Part shown: positions 52,275 through 61,070 of the stretch, piece after piece
Layout: each line of letters starts with the position of its first letter
How positions within the stretch are numbered: the stretch's first letter is position 1
Origin: Oscillospiraceae bacterium
Lineage (GTDB): Bacteria > Bacillota > Clostridia > Oscillospirales > Oscillospiraceae
Assembly: GCA_017515345.1 (NCBI GenBank)
Contig: JAFWFZ010000008.1
Coordinates: 62,001 to 126,000, forward strand
Direction: 5' to 3'
DNA: 64,000 nucleotides
Program-made: the position numbers and the translations under genes
Notes under the pieces: model-generated
Database searches by the model: none
The model's input: only the letters and a program-made list of their open reading frames with translations
Told to the model about the DNA's origin: nothing

Positions 52275-53810
52275 ATGGAACAAGTGCGCAGATACGGCCA
52301 CTGGGCCGACAAGCCGGAGCCGATCCCGGCGGAGCAGATCACGGAGACGGTCAGCGCCGATGTGGTGGTCGCCGGATGCGGCATGTCCGGGGTGAGCTGT
52401 GCCCTCCGGGCCGCCCAGGGCGGCGCGGACGTGATCGTGCTGGAAAAGAGCGGCTCCTGGTCCGGAAGAGGCGGGAATATCGGCGTGGTGAACTCCTCGT
52501 TCATGCGGTCGCAGGGCTATGAGAACGATCCGGAAGCGTTCGCCCGGGAGTGGATCAAGCGCAGCGGCAACCGCTGTGACGAGCGGATCCTCTGGCGCTA
52601 CATCAATGGCTCTCCCCGGGCCATGGACTGGCTTCTCGACATCGTGACACGGCCGGAATACGGCTGCCGCCCCGCGCTGCAGGGAAGCGTATACAAGGGG
52701 GAGACCTACCGGGAGCTCTATGGCTCCCATCGTCTCTTTGGCGGGCCCATGGAGAAGAAGGGCATGCGCGCCGGCGGCGCGGACGCCGTATACGCCATGT
52801 ATACCGAGGCGGTGAAGCTGGGCGTCCGGCTCTTCTTCCATTCTCCCGCTGTGGAGCTGACGAAGGAAAACGGCCGGGTCACCGGCGTCATCGCGGAAAC
52901 GGAAAACGGATATCTGCTGGCCCGGGCAGAAAAGGCAGTGGTCCTCGCCACCGGCGATATCGGCGGCAATGAGGAGATGTGCGCGGACCTGGCGCCCCTG
53001 GCGAACAAATGCGCCAGCAAGATCTACGGGCCCAAGGGCGGCAACATGGGCGACGGGCACCGGCTCGGCCTCTGGGCGGGCGGCTCCTTTGAGGATACGC
53101 CCTTCCCCACCATGCTCCACCCGCAGGCGTACCACTTCCGCAACTACTGCTTCCTGTTCGTGACGCCGGACGGACGCCGCTTCATGAACGAGGACAGCTA
53201 CGTGCAGGGCAAGACCGTGGCCATTCTCCGGGAAAACGCTCCCTACGCCTGGAGCATCATGGATTCCGGCTGGCGGGAGAAGGTCCCGGCCACCCTCCCC
53301 TACGGCGGCGGTCTGTTCTGGGGCGGCGACTGCGAGGTGGGTGAGAGCGAATTCATCCTCGAGGAGGAGGAGCGCATGCTGGCATGGGGCCTCAAGCGCG
53401 GCGTGGTGGTCACCGGAGATACGCCGGAGGAGCTTTCCGAACGGATGGGCGTCCCCTCTGACGTGTTCACAGGGGAATTCGACCGCTACAACGCCCTGTG
53501 CGCCGAGGGGAAAGACCGGGACTTCGGCAAGCGGCGGGAGCTGCTCATCCCCCTGGACAAGCCCCCTTATTACGGGATGAAATTCGCCCCTGCGCTGCTG
53601 ACCGTGGTGGGCGGTCTCCGGGTAAACGCGGACCAGAACGTGCTGTCCGAAAACGGCGATCCCGTTGCCGGGCTGTACGCCGTGGGAAACGCCGCCGGCG
53701 GCCGCTACGGCGTGGACTATCCCATCCTCGTCCCCGGCAACAGCCACGGTACAGCGCTGACCCTGGGCTTCCTCCTGGGAGAACGGCTCGGCAGCGAAAA
53801 CGACGGCTGA
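52275..53810 (+). CDS. FAD-dependent oxidoreductase, fumarate-reductase-like flavoprotein
   Basis: A 511-residue flavoprotein of the FAD_binding_2 family. The N-terminal dinucleotide motif is VVVAGCGMSGVSCALRAAQGG with VLEKS; VLATGDIGGNEEM and a C-terminal GLYAVGNAAGGRYGVDYP segment also match. It lacks a signal peptide, an FMN domain and an obvious Fe-S subunit neighbour. Such proteins reduce enoate or keto-steroid-like substrates in gut anaerobes, but the substrate here is unknown. It is divergent from the glycyl radical enzyme gene with about 200 bp between. Confidence 0.87.
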   Translation: MEQVRRYGHWADKPEPIPAEQITETVSADVVVAGCGMSGVSCALRAAQGGADVIVLEKSGSWSGRGGNIGVVNSSFMRSQGYENDPEAFAREWIKRSGNRCDERILWRYINGSPRAMDWLLDIVTRPEYGCRPALQGSVYKGETYRELYGSHRLFGGPMEKKGMRAGGADAVYAMYTEAVKLGVRLFFHSPAVELTKENGRVTGVIAETENGYLLARAEKAVVLATGDIGGNEEMCADLAPLANKCASKIYGPKGGNMGDGHRLGLWAGGSFEDTPFPTMLHPQAYHFRNYCFLFVTPDGRRFMNEDSYVQGKTVAILRENAPYAWSIMDSGWREKVPATLPYGGGLFWGGDCEVGESEFILEEEERMLAWGLKRGVVVTGDTPEELSERMGVPSDVFTGEFDRYNALCAEGKDRDFGKRRELLIPLDKPPYYGMKFAPALLTVVGGLRVNADQNVLSENGDPVAGLYAVGNAAGGRYGVDYPILVPGNSHGTALTLGFLLGERLGSENDG

Positions 53811-53851
53811 GAGCATTCTGTAATTATGTAAACCGAATCATCCCCTGAATG

Positions 53852-53906
53852 AAGTATCACCGCTCTGCATATACTCTGAAGTATAGCAAAGCGGTGATTT
53901 TTATCA
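53852..53906 (+). terminator. rho-independent terminator
   Basis: A long imperfect stem, ATCACCGCT and AGCGGTGAT with an inner ATACT/AGTAT pairing, followed by TTTTTATC. Confidence 0.8.
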
Positions 53907-53918
53907 AGGAGTAAGCAT

Positions 53919-54389
53919 ATGAAGAAAACGGTTAACATAAAATCTCTCGCGGTCTGTGTCGCCATACCGCTCCTCGTGGGCGGGCTGTCCTCGCTTCTGA
54001 TCCGGAACTCCTTCTCTGTGTACGAGACGGAGGCGCTGCCGCCTCTGGCCCCACCCCCTGTGGTGTTCCCCATCGTGTGGGCGGTGCTGTATATCCTCAT
54101 GGGCGTGTCGTCGTATCTCATCTGGCGTACAGGGGATCAGCGGCGCTTCACGGCGCTCACGGTGTACGGCGTGCAGCTCGTCATGAATTTCATCTGGCCG
54201 CTGCTGTTTTTCGAGATGAGGGAATTCCTGTTCGCCGTCATCTGGCTGGGGCTGCTGTTCATTGCGGTATTGGCTATGGCCATCCTGTTCAAAAAGCTCC
54301 GCCCCGCGGCGGGGATCCTGCAAATCCCGTATCTCCTGTGGCTGGCCTTCGCCTTTTATCTCAATCTGGGGGTGTATCTCCTCAACTGA
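53919..54389 (+). CDS. TspO/MBR family protein
   Basis: A 156-residue membrane protein with five hydrophobic helices and the family PPPVVFPIVWAVLYILMGVSSY region (split), LVMNFIWPLLFF and a terminal LPYLLW-like IPYLLWLAFAFYLN. TspO proteins bind porphyrins and act in stress or tetrapyrrole control in other bacteria. AAGGAG precedes the ATG. The end overlaps the convergent nth gene by 8 bp. Confidence 0.93.
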   Translation: MKKTVNIKSLAVCVAIPLLVGGLSSLLIRNSFSVYETEALPPLAPPPVVFPIVWAVLYILMGVSSYLIWRTGDQRRFTALTVYGVQLVMNFIWPLLFFEMREFLFAVIWLGLLFIAVLAMAILFKKLRPAAGILQIPYLLWLAFAFYLNLGVYLLN

Positions 54390-55023
54390 CGGCCGCAGCG
54401 CCGGTTTTGCAGAGGTACCGGATGCAGCAGTCCGCGCATTTCGGGCTGCGGGCGGGACACACGGCCCGGCCGTGGAGCACCATACGGTGGCAGAAATCGT
54501 TGGATTCCTCCGGGGGCAGCAGCTCCCGGAGCTCTTTTTCGATTTTCTGGGGCTCCCTGGAGTCCACCAGGCCCATGCGGTTCGTCAGACGGATGCAGTG
54601 GGTATCCACCACCACGCAGGAGGGCTTTTTGAACACGTCCCCCAGCACCAGGTTCGCCGTCTTGCGGCCCACCCCCGGCAGGCGCAGCAGATCCTCCATA
54701 TTGTCCGGCACGCGGCCTCCAAACTCCTCAACGATCATCCGGGAGGCGTTTACGATATCCCGCGCCTTGGCCCGGTAGAAGCCGCAGGAGCGGATATATC
54801 CCTCGATATCCTCCACCTTCGCTTCCGCCAGGGACTCCAGCGTGGGATAGGCGGCGAAGAGGGCCGGGGTCACCATATTCACCCGCTCGTCCGTACACTG
54901 GGCGGAGAGACGGGTGGAGAACAGCAGCTCATAGTCCTTCTCGTAATCCAGGGAACAGAGCGCGTCCGGATATTCCTTTTTCAGCAGCGCGACGATCTCT
55001 CCGATATTCTCTCTGTAATCCAC
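54382..55023 (-). CDS. nth: endonuclease III
   Basis: A 213-residue base-excision-repair glycosylase/AP lyase. The helix-hairpin-helix LPGVGRKTANLV holds the catalytic Lys, followed by VVVDTHCIRL with the catalytic Asp. The C-terminal [4Fe-4S] ligands have the standard Cys-x6-Cys-x2-Cys-x5-Cys spacing (CPARSPKCADCCIRYLC). The start is a GTG at 55023, chosen because AAAGGAGGG lies 7 nt upstream and the homologous N terminus begins there. Confidence 0.96.
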   Translation of the reverse strand: MDYRENIGEIVALLKKEYPDALCSLDYEKDYELLFSTRLSAQCTDERVNMVTPALFAAYPTLESLAEAKVEDIEGYIRSCGFYRAKARDIVNASRMIVEEFGGRVPDNMEDLLRLPGVGRKTANLVLGDVFKKPSCVVVDTHCIRLTNRMGLVDSREPQKIEKELRELLPPEESNDFCHRMVLHGRAVCPARSPKCADCCIRYLCKTGAAAVS

Positions 55024-55156
55024 GGTATGCCCTCCTTTTGGCCATGATCCATGCCGCCGGTATTGTATCACCACGCGGGGAAAACGGCAAGCCCCGAGGT
55101 TTACAAACGGCGGCGGTTGGGGTAAAATAAAGGGAACACGATCCCGGAGGTGCACC

Positions 55157-56425
55157 ATGTACAGGCCGCTTGCAGACGAGATCCGCCCCGAAACGCTGGA
55201 TGAGGTGGTGGGGCAGGAGCATATCCTTGGCAAAAACGGGCTGCTGCGCCGCATCATCGAAAGCGGCAGCATTCCCAACATGATCTTCTACGGGCCGTCC
55301 GGCTCCGGCAAGACCACCGTGGCGAATATCATCGCCGCCGCCTCCGGCCGGACGCTGTACAAGCTCAACGCCACCACCGCCGGTATCGCGGACATCAAGT
55401 CCATCGTGGCGGATGTGGACACGCTCCTGGCGCCGGGCGGCATCCTGCTGTATCTGGACGAGATCCAGTATTTCAACAAGAAGCAGCAGCAGTCCCTGCT
55501 GGAGTTCATGGAAAACGGCAAGATCACTCTCATCGCGTCCACCACTGAGAACCCCTATTTCTACGTATACAACGCCGTGCTGAGCCGCAGCACCGTTTTT
55601 GAGTTCAAGCCCGTCTCGGCCGGAGAGGCGGAGCGGGCCGTGGAGCGGGCCTTCGCGTTTCTGCGGAAGCGGGACGGGAAGAGGATCGAGACGGAGGAGG
55701 GCGTTGCGCGCCATATCGCCTACGCCTGCGGCGGCGACGTGCGGAAGGCCCTCAACGCGGTGGAGCTCCTCTGCTCCGCCTCGGCGGAGCGGGACGGGGC
55801 TGTTTTCATCACGCTGGAGGACGCCCGCTCCGTTTCCCAGAAGAGCGCCATGCGCTATGACCGGGACGGGGACGACCATTACGATATCCTCTCCGCCCTG
55901 CAGAAGTCCATCCGGGGCTCCGACCCCAACGCCGCGGTCCACTATCTCGGCAGACTCCTGGAGGCGGGCGACCTGATCTCCCCCTGCCGTCGGCTCCTTG
56001 TGATTGCGTCGGAGGACGTGGGACTCGCCTATCCCATGGCGGCGGCCATCGTGAAAGCCTGCGTGGACTCCGCCATGCAGCTCGGCCTGCCGGAGGCGAA
56101 GATCCCCCTGGCGGAGGCGGCCGTGCTCATGGCCACGGCGCCCAAGTCCAACTCCGCCAACGTGGCCATCGAGCGAGCCATGGCGGATCTGAAGGCGGGC
56201 AGAACGGGCAGCATCCCCCGGCACCTGCAAAACGTCCACGCCGACTCCGCGGGGATGGAGCGGGAGCAGGGCTACATATACCCCCACAGCTTCCCCAACC
56301 ACTGGACCCGGCAGCAGTACCTGCCGGACGAGCTGCGGGACGCCGTGTACTACGAATACGCCGACAACAAAACGGAGCAGGCAGCGAAGAAATACTGGCA
56401 GCTCGTCACGGGGGAGGACGAATGA
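55157..56425 (+). CDS. rarA: replication-associated recombination protein A (AAA+ ATPase)
   Basis: A 422-residue RarA/MgsA clamp-loader-like AAA+ ATPase acting at stalled forks. Walker A is GPSGSGKTTV, Walker B is LYLDEIQYF and sensor 1 is ASTTENPYF. The C-terminal tetramerisation region has YDRDGDDHYDILSALQKS-type and YPHSFPNHW motifs. CGGAGGTG precedes the ATG. The stop overlaps the start of the DUF951 gene by 4 bp. Confidence 0.97.
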   Translation: MYRPLADEIRPETLDEVVGQEHILGKNGLLRRIIESGSIPNMIFYGPSGSGKTTVANIIAAASGRTLYKLNATTAGIADIKSIVADVDTLLAPGGILLYLDEIQYFNKKQQQSLLEFMENGKITLIASTTENPYFYVYNAVLSRSTVFEFKPVSAGEAERAVERAFAFLRKRDGKRIETEEGVARHIAYACGGDVRKALNAVELLCSASAERDGAVFITLEDARSVSQKSAMRYDRDGDDHYDILSALQKSIRGSDPNAAVHYLGRLLEAGDLISPCRRLLVIASEDVGLAYPMAAAIVKACVDSAMQLGLPEAKIPLAEAAVLMATAPKSNSANVAIERAMADLKAGRTGSIPRHLQNVHADSAGMEREQGYIYPHSFPNHWTRQQYLPDELRDAVYYEYADNKTEQAAKKYWQLVTGEDE

Positions 56426-56607
56426 TGGACATCCGCGTGGGCGACGTACTTGTGATGAAGAAAAAGCACCCCTGCGGCGGCGACCGGTGGAGCGTGCTGC
56501 GCATCGGGGCTGACTTCCGCCTGAGGTGCGTCACCTGCGGGCGGGAGGTCATGAATCCCCGCTCCAAGGTGGAAAAAAGCGTCAAGTCCGTGGAGCGGAG
56601 CGAATAA
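56422..56607 (+). CDS. DUF951 family protein
   Basis: A 61-residue protein with the DUF951 pattern: DIRVGDVLVMKKKHPCGG, WSVLRIGADFRLRC, CGREVMNPRSKVEKSVK. It is conserved in Firmicutes; function unknown. Two adjacent ATGs (56422 and 56425) are possible starts; translational coupling to rarA favours the first. Confidence 0.93.
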   Translation: MMDIRVGDVLVMKKKHPCGGDRWSVLRIGADFRLRCVTCGREVMNPRSKVEKSVKSVERSE

Positions 56608-56629
56608 CGCCGGGGCAGCCGGTTTCGGC

Positions 56630-56659
56630 TTGACAAACGCATATCAGCAGTTATACAAT
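56630..56659 (+). promoter_or_regulatory. sigma-A promoter of the ectB-like operon
   Basis: A perfect TTGACA (56630-56635), an 18-nt spacer and TACAAT (56654-56659). The 5' leader has a short GC-rich hairpin (about 56680-56701). Confidence 0.7.
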
Positions 56660-56708
56660 GGCAGTTGTTATGTAAATGTCCCCGCCGCCGCGGCGGAGGG
56701 GCAAAACG

Positions 56709-56747
56709 ATGATAAACGACCAGAACAGCCAGAGAATTAAGACCTGA
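56709..56747 (+). CDS. possible 12-residue leader peptide
   Basis: ATG to TGA encoding MINDQNSQRIKT, with GGAGGGG 5 nt upstream of the start, located in the leader of the ectB-like gene. It may be chance; no regulatory codon run is visible. Confidence 0.2.
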   Translation: MINDQNSQRIKT

Positions 56748-56764
56748 AAGGCGGTACTGTTACT

Positions 56765-58012
56765 ATGGAAGTATTTGACCGGTACGAATCGGAAGTGAGG
56801 TCCTACTGCCGCAACTACCCCGTCGTTTTCGACAGGGCCAAGGGCAGCAGGCTGTACGACACGGAGGGGAACGAGTACATCGACTTCTTCGCCGGCGCCG
56901 GGGCCATGAACTACGGTCACAACAACGACTATATCAAGAAGGCGGTTCTTGATTACATAAACGGCGACCATATCATGCACGCGCTGGATATGTATACAGC
57001 GGCCAAGCGGGACTTTATCGACTGCTTTGAGGAAAAGATCCTCAAGCCCCGGGGCTTTGATTATAAAATCCAGTTCACCGGCCCCACCGGCACCAACGCG
57101 GTGGAGGCGGCGCTGAAGCTGGCGCGGAAGGTGAAAAAGCGCAGCAATATCTTCGCCCTTATGGGCGCGTTCCACGGCATGACCCTGGGCTCCCTGTCCC
57201 TGACCACCGACGCGGATTCCCGCGCGGGCGGCGGCGTGGCGCTCCATGACGTGACCCACATCCCCGCCCCCTACATGTTCCCGGAGCTGGACACCATCCG
57301 GTACATCGAGGCTCTGCTCACCGACGATCACTCCGGCGTGGAAAAGCCCGCCGCCATCATTCTGGAATCCATGCAGGCCGACGGCGGCGTGTTCCCCATG
57401 GACATCGACTACCTGCGCAGGCTGCGGGAGCTGTGCACCAAATACGACATCCTCCTCATCTGCGACGATATCCAGGTGGGCTGCGGCCGCGCCGGCTGGT
57501 TCTTCTCCTTTGAGCGGGCCGGCATCAAGCCGGACATCGTGACTCTCTCCAAGTCCATCGGCGGCTACGGCTTCCCCATGTCCATCGTCCTGCTGAAGCC
57601 GGAGCTGGATATCTGGGCTCCCGGCGAGCACAACGGCACTTTCCGCGGCAACCAGGTGGCCTTCGTGGCCGCGAAGGCCGCCATCGACCTGATGCTGAAC
57701 AATAATATGGAGGCGGAGACCCGCCGCAAGGGCGAGATCGTCCGGGAGTTCCTGGAGAAGGAGATCCGCGGCCTCTCCGGGGATATCGAGATCCGGGGCC
57801 TGGGCCTTCTCTGGGGCATCGACCTGTCGAAGCACCCCGGCGCCAGCAAGGCGACGATCAGCGAGTGCTTCAAAAACGGCCTTGTCATCGAGCGTGCCGG
57901 CCGCGGCAACGACGTGGTGAAGGTCATGCCTCCCCTGGTCATCAGCGACGAGGAGCTCATGGCCGGTCTGGAGATCGTGAAAAAATCCATCGCCGCAGTG
58001 CTGGCGAAGTAA
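56765..58012 (+). CDS. ectB: class III aminotransferase, EctB-like (2,4-diaminobutyrate)
   Basis: A 415-residue PLP enzyme of the diaminobutyrate-2-oxoglutarate aminotransferase group. It has EVFDRYESEVRSYCRNYPVV at the N terminus, FTGPTGTNAVEAALK, ICDDIQVGCGRAG and the PLP lysine in TLSKSIGGYGFP. It would convert aspartate semialdehyde to 2,4-diaminobutyrate. No ectA or ectC (ectoine synthesis) is encoded nearby; instead an ATP-grasp gene follows after 12 bp, which suggests a diaminobutyrate-containing product other than ectoine. Confidence 0.9.
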   Translation: MEVFDRYESEVRSYCRNYPVVFDRAKGSRLYDTEGNEYIDFFAGAGAMNYGHNNDYIKKAVLDYINGDHIMHALDMYTAAKRDFIDCFEEKILKPRGFDYKIQFTGPTGTNAVEAALKLARKVKKRSNIFALMGAFHGMTLGSLSLTTDADSRAGGGVALHDVTHIPAPYMFPELDTIRYIEALLTDDHSGVEKPAAIILESMQADGGVFPMDIDYLRRLRELCTKYDILLICDDIQVGCGRAGWFFSFERAGIKPDIVTLSKSIGGYGFPMSIVLLKPELDIWAPGEHNGTFRGNQVAFVAAKAAIDLMLNNNMEAETRRKGEIVREFLEKEIRGLSGDIEIRGLGLLWGIDLSKHPGASKATISECFKNGLVIERAGRGNDVVKVMPPLVISDEELMAGLEIVKKSIAAVLAK

Positions 58013-58024
58013 GCGGGAGCGAAA

Positions 58025-59047
58025 ATGGGCAAGCTGGGTTATGTGTTCCGCATCCTGAAGGGCGCGAAGCTGAAGAAATACATGGACGTGGTGGATGCCG
58101 TGCACGAAAAAACCGGCAGGAGCAAGGCGTACCTGTTCTGCGATATCATCAACTGCGCCGTCCGCTACGGCGCGGGCTACAACGACTACAACATCTTCGC
58201 CTTCTACGACATGAATCACGCCCAGCGGAAGACCTACGTCACCCGCATGAAAAACAAAAAGATCATCAGCTACCTGAACGATCCCGCCTATTCCGACATC
58301 TTCGACCAGAAGAATCTGTTCGACAAGCGGTTCCGGGAGTTTATCCGCCGCGGATTCATCGACCTTGCGGAAGCGGATCTGGACAGCTTCAAAGCATTCA
58401 TCGAGGGCAAGGAGAGCGTCTTTGCCAAGCCCAATGATTCCGAGAGCGGCAAGGGCATCGAGAAGCTGGACGTCGCGGATTTTGCCTCCCCGGAGGAGAT
58501 GTTCGCCTACGTGAAGGATCCCGCGAAGAATTTCGGCGTGCTGGAGGAGCTCATCGTACAGCACGAGGATATGGCGCGGCTCTATCCCCTGGCCGTGAAC
58601 ACCATCCGCATCGTCACGGTGGTGGACGACAACAAAAAGGATGTGCACTGCGCTTATGCCACGGTGAAAATGGGGAACGAGGGCAAATTTGTGGACAATA
58701 TGGAAAACAGCGGCCTCGCCTGCCCCATCGACCAGGAGACGGGCGAGATCTGCGGCGTGGCCCACACCTCGAAGCTCATCAACTACGACGTGCACCCCTA
58801 CTCCGGGGTGAAGCTCCTGGGCTATAAGATCCCCTACGCAAAGGAAGCCATCGAGATGTGCAAGCGTGCCGCGCTGGTGGTGCCCGAGATGCGCTACATC
58901 GGCTGGGACGTGTGCATCATGCCGGACGGCCCCGCCATCGTGGAGGGGAACAACTACGCGGGTTACGATTTCTCCCAGCTCCCGGAGCACAGGCCGGATA
59001 AGATCGGGGACCTGCCCTTCTTCCAGCAGTTCGTACCCGGACTTTAG
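58025..59047 (+). CDS. ATP-grasp family protein (sugar-transfer associated type)
   Basis: A 340-residue ATP-grasp enzyme resembling the ATPgrasp_ST family: a helical N-terminal part, then KPNDSESGKGIEKL (phosphate loop), VLEELIVQHEDMARLYP, NTIRIVTVV and the metal-binding YIGWDVCIMPDGPAIVEGNNY, split over strands. ATP-grasp enzymes join a carboxylate to an amine or thiol. Immediate linkage to an EctB-like aminotransferase suggests that it uses diaminobutyrate or a derivative. Reaction unproven. Confidence 0.83.
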   Translation: MGKLGYVFRILKGAKLKKYMDVVDAVHEKTGRSKAYLFCDIINCAVRYGAGYNDYNIFAFYDMNHAQRKTYVTRMKNKKIISYLNDPAYSDIFDQKNLFDKRFREFIRRGFIDLAEADLDSFKAFIEGKESVFAKPNDSESGKGIEKLDVADFASPEEMFAYVKDPAKNFGVLEELIVQHEDMARLYPLAVNTIRIVTVVDDNKKDVHCAYATVKMGNEGKFVDNMENSGLACPIDQETGEICGVAHTSKLINYDVHPYSGVKLLGYKIPYAKEAIEMCKRAALVVPEMRYIGWDVCIMPDGPAIVEGNNYAGYDFSQLPEHRPDKIGDLPFFQQFVPGL

Positions 59048-59123
59048 ACAGTATTCGACCCGCCGCGCCGCTCGGTCCGGAGCGCGCCGGCGGGTCTTTC
59101 GCATCGCCGAAAAGGAGGCGCAA

Positions 59124-59873
59124 GTGAAGGTAAAGCATATCCTGACCGCGGCAGCGGCGATCCTGCTGGCCGCCGCGCTGGCGGTGGGCTGCCTGGTCTT
59201 TTACGATCTCGTGAAGACGCGGCAGGTGATGGTGAACCCCTGGTTCATATCGGCGCGGGACACACAGGGGGTGGACATCTCCGAATACCAGGCGGAGGTG
59301 GATATGGACGCCCTCCACGCCCAGGGCATCCGTTTCGCCTACATCCGGGCAACGGAAGGCAGCTCCGGTGTGGACGAGCGGTTTTCTGTCAATTGGGAAA
59401 GCGCGGGAAACAGCGGCCTCGTCCGCGGGGCATACCACTTTTTCTCCTTCGACAGCCCCGGCGAGACCCAGGCCAGGAACTATATCGAAACGGTGGGCGA
59501 CCTGACCGGGTGCCTCATCCCCGCCATCGACGTGGAATACTACGGCGACAAGGAGCAGAACCCGCCCGACCGGGAGGATGTGGTCCGGGAGCTGGGCGTG
59601 ATGCTGCGGCTGCTGGAGGAGGAATACGGCGTGAAGCCCATGATCTACGCCTCCGGGCGGCTCTACGAGACCTGCATCAGGGGCGCCTTCGACGGTTACC
59701 CCCGCTGGGTGCGCAGCGTGTTCTACCCCGTGCTGTTCGAGGCGGGTGGAAGCTGGCTCGTGTGGCAGTACAGCGACCGGGGCGAGCTGGAGGGCTACTC
59801 CGGCGGCGAGCGGTTCATCGACCTCAACATCGTGAACCGGAAACACGGTCTGGAAGCGCTGATCGTCCCATGA
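59124..59873 (+). CDS. GH25 lysozyme family protein
   Basis: A 249-residue glycoside hydrolase family 25 protein anchored or secreted through one N-terminal hydrophobic helix (about residues 5-27). Catalytic-site features are QGVDISEYQAEVD, RATEGSSGVD, IPAIDVEYYGD and WQYSDRGELEGY. It is expected to cleave peptidoglycan. The start is a GTG at 59124 with AAAGGAGG 5 nt upstream; an upstream open frame overlaps the ATP-grasp gene and was rejected. Confidence 0.92.
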   Translation: MKVKHILTAAAAILLAAALAVGCLVFYDLVKTRQVMVNPWFISARDTQGVDISEYQAEVDMDALHAQGIRFAYIRATEGSSGVDERFSVNWESAGNSGLVRGAYHFFSFDSPGETQARNYIETVGDLTGCLIPAIDVEYYGDKEQNPPDREDVVRELGVMLRLLEEEYGVKPMIYASGRLYETCIRGAFDGYPRWVRSVFYPVLFEAGGSWLVWQYSDRGELEGYSGGERFIDLNIVNRKHGLEALIVP

Positions 59874-59884
59874 CACGCTAAAAC

Positions 59885-59927
59885 AAAAAGGCCGGGAAGC
59901 GGAATTCCGCTTCCCGGCCGTCTTTTT
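59885..59927. terminator. bidirectional rho-independent terminator
   Basis: A perfect 30-nt palindrome (59890-59919) flanked by AAAAA and TCTTTTT, between the convergent lysozyme and UroD-family genes. Confidence 0.92.
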
Positions 59928-59931
59928 CAGA

Positions 59932-60948
59932 TCAGTAATACATCCTGCACAGCTCAGCCACAGCTTTGAAGACCATCTCGTTCTTTTTCTTTACCGACTC
60001 GTCCCCGATCGCGCCGAGGAAGCCGCCCAGGAACATATAGCCGCCTCCGGGGGCCAGCAGGTCGAACTGCTTCTTCAGAGATTCGTAGATCTCTTCATAG
60101 GTCACATCGGCATCCAGCAGGTGATCCCTGGCGTCCCAGCCGCCGGCGATGACCAGCCTGTTGCCGAACTTTGCCTTTACGGCAGCCAGGTCGTTGCAGG
60201 TCTGGGCGGGATCCCACATGGTGACGCCCACCTCGTTGACCAGATCGTCGAAGAAGCACTCGCTCTTGCCGCAGTTGTGCATGGAGATGGGCAGGCCGTT
60301 GTCCCGGGCATACTTGGCCTGGCGCTTGTACAGCGGAACAAGGAACTCCCGATACATCTCGGGGGAGATGAAGGGATTGGCCCATGCGGCGGTGTCGTCC
60401 ATCATGGTCCACACGTCCGGCTTGCAGTATTCCACATACCGGTCCGCCACGGTGCAGTAGAAATCGCAGAGGTACTCAAACAAGGCATGTACCTCATCGG
60501 GATCCTCATAGAAGGCCATGAGACCGTTGGTGAAGCCCATGAAGCTCATGAGCGTCTGGAAATAGCCCATGTGCAGGTTCATGCAGACTGCCGTCGTCTC
60601 CCGGTTCACGTGGCGTGCCTCAAAATCGTCCTTACACATTTTTTCCCAGTCGATACCGTCCAGATCGGGCGCTTTGATCACGTCGCGCCAGTCGGCGATA
60701 TCCTCCAGGATAAAATCGCAGGTTTTGGGTATAAGGGCGTTGCCTGTGGATTCGGTCGGCACGTACTCCACGCCCCAGATATCCAGACCGCCGCCGCGCT
60801 TACGGTGCTCACAGACGATGGACGGCTCGATCATGATATCCGCCGGGGCTTCTCCGTTTCTCCCCGGCATACCCATGGTGTACTGGGGGACCCACTCAGG
60901 CTGCTCACCGTACAGGCACTTCATAAAGTTTTCTTTTGCTGTAAGCAT
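59932..60948 (-). CDS. uroporphyrinogen decarboxylase-family protein
   Basis: A 338-residue UroD-superfamily protein with SMHNCGKSECFFDDLV, whose His and Cys are the usual zinc ligands of MtaA-like methyltransferases. DDTAAWANPFISPEMYREF and the C-terminal GGGYMFLGGFLG also match this group. It is distant from the paralogue at 32074. A role in corrinoid or methyl metabolism is plausible, since a cobalamin-pathway gene (cobT) is next on the same strand, but no corrinoid protein gene is visible. Confidence 0.85.
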   Translation of the reverse strand: MLTAKENFMKCLYGEQPEWVPQYTMGMPGRNGEAPADIMIEPSIVCEHRKRGGGLDIWGVEYVPTESTGNALIPKTCDFILEDIADWRDVIKAPDLDGIDWEKMCKDDFEARHVNRETTAVCMNLHMGYFQTLMSFMGFTNGLMAFYEDPDEVHALFEYLCDFYCTVADRYVEYCKPDVWTMMDDTAAWANPFISPEMYREFLVPLYKRQAKYARDNGLPISMHNCGKSECFFDDLVNEVGVTMWDPAQTCNDLAAVKAKFGNRLVIAGGWDARDHLLDADVTYEEIYESLKKQFDLLAPGGGYMFLGGFLGAIGDESVKKKNEMVFKAVAELCRMYY

Positions 60949-61070
60949 TCGATCTCCTCCGTTTTTGTATTATGCTGTTCTGCCCCTTCTTCCCGTAACA
61001 CTTTACACTATAATAGCCCCGGAATCAAGAAGCAAAAACCAAAGTACGCTCAAAACTCCCGGCCGCAAGT

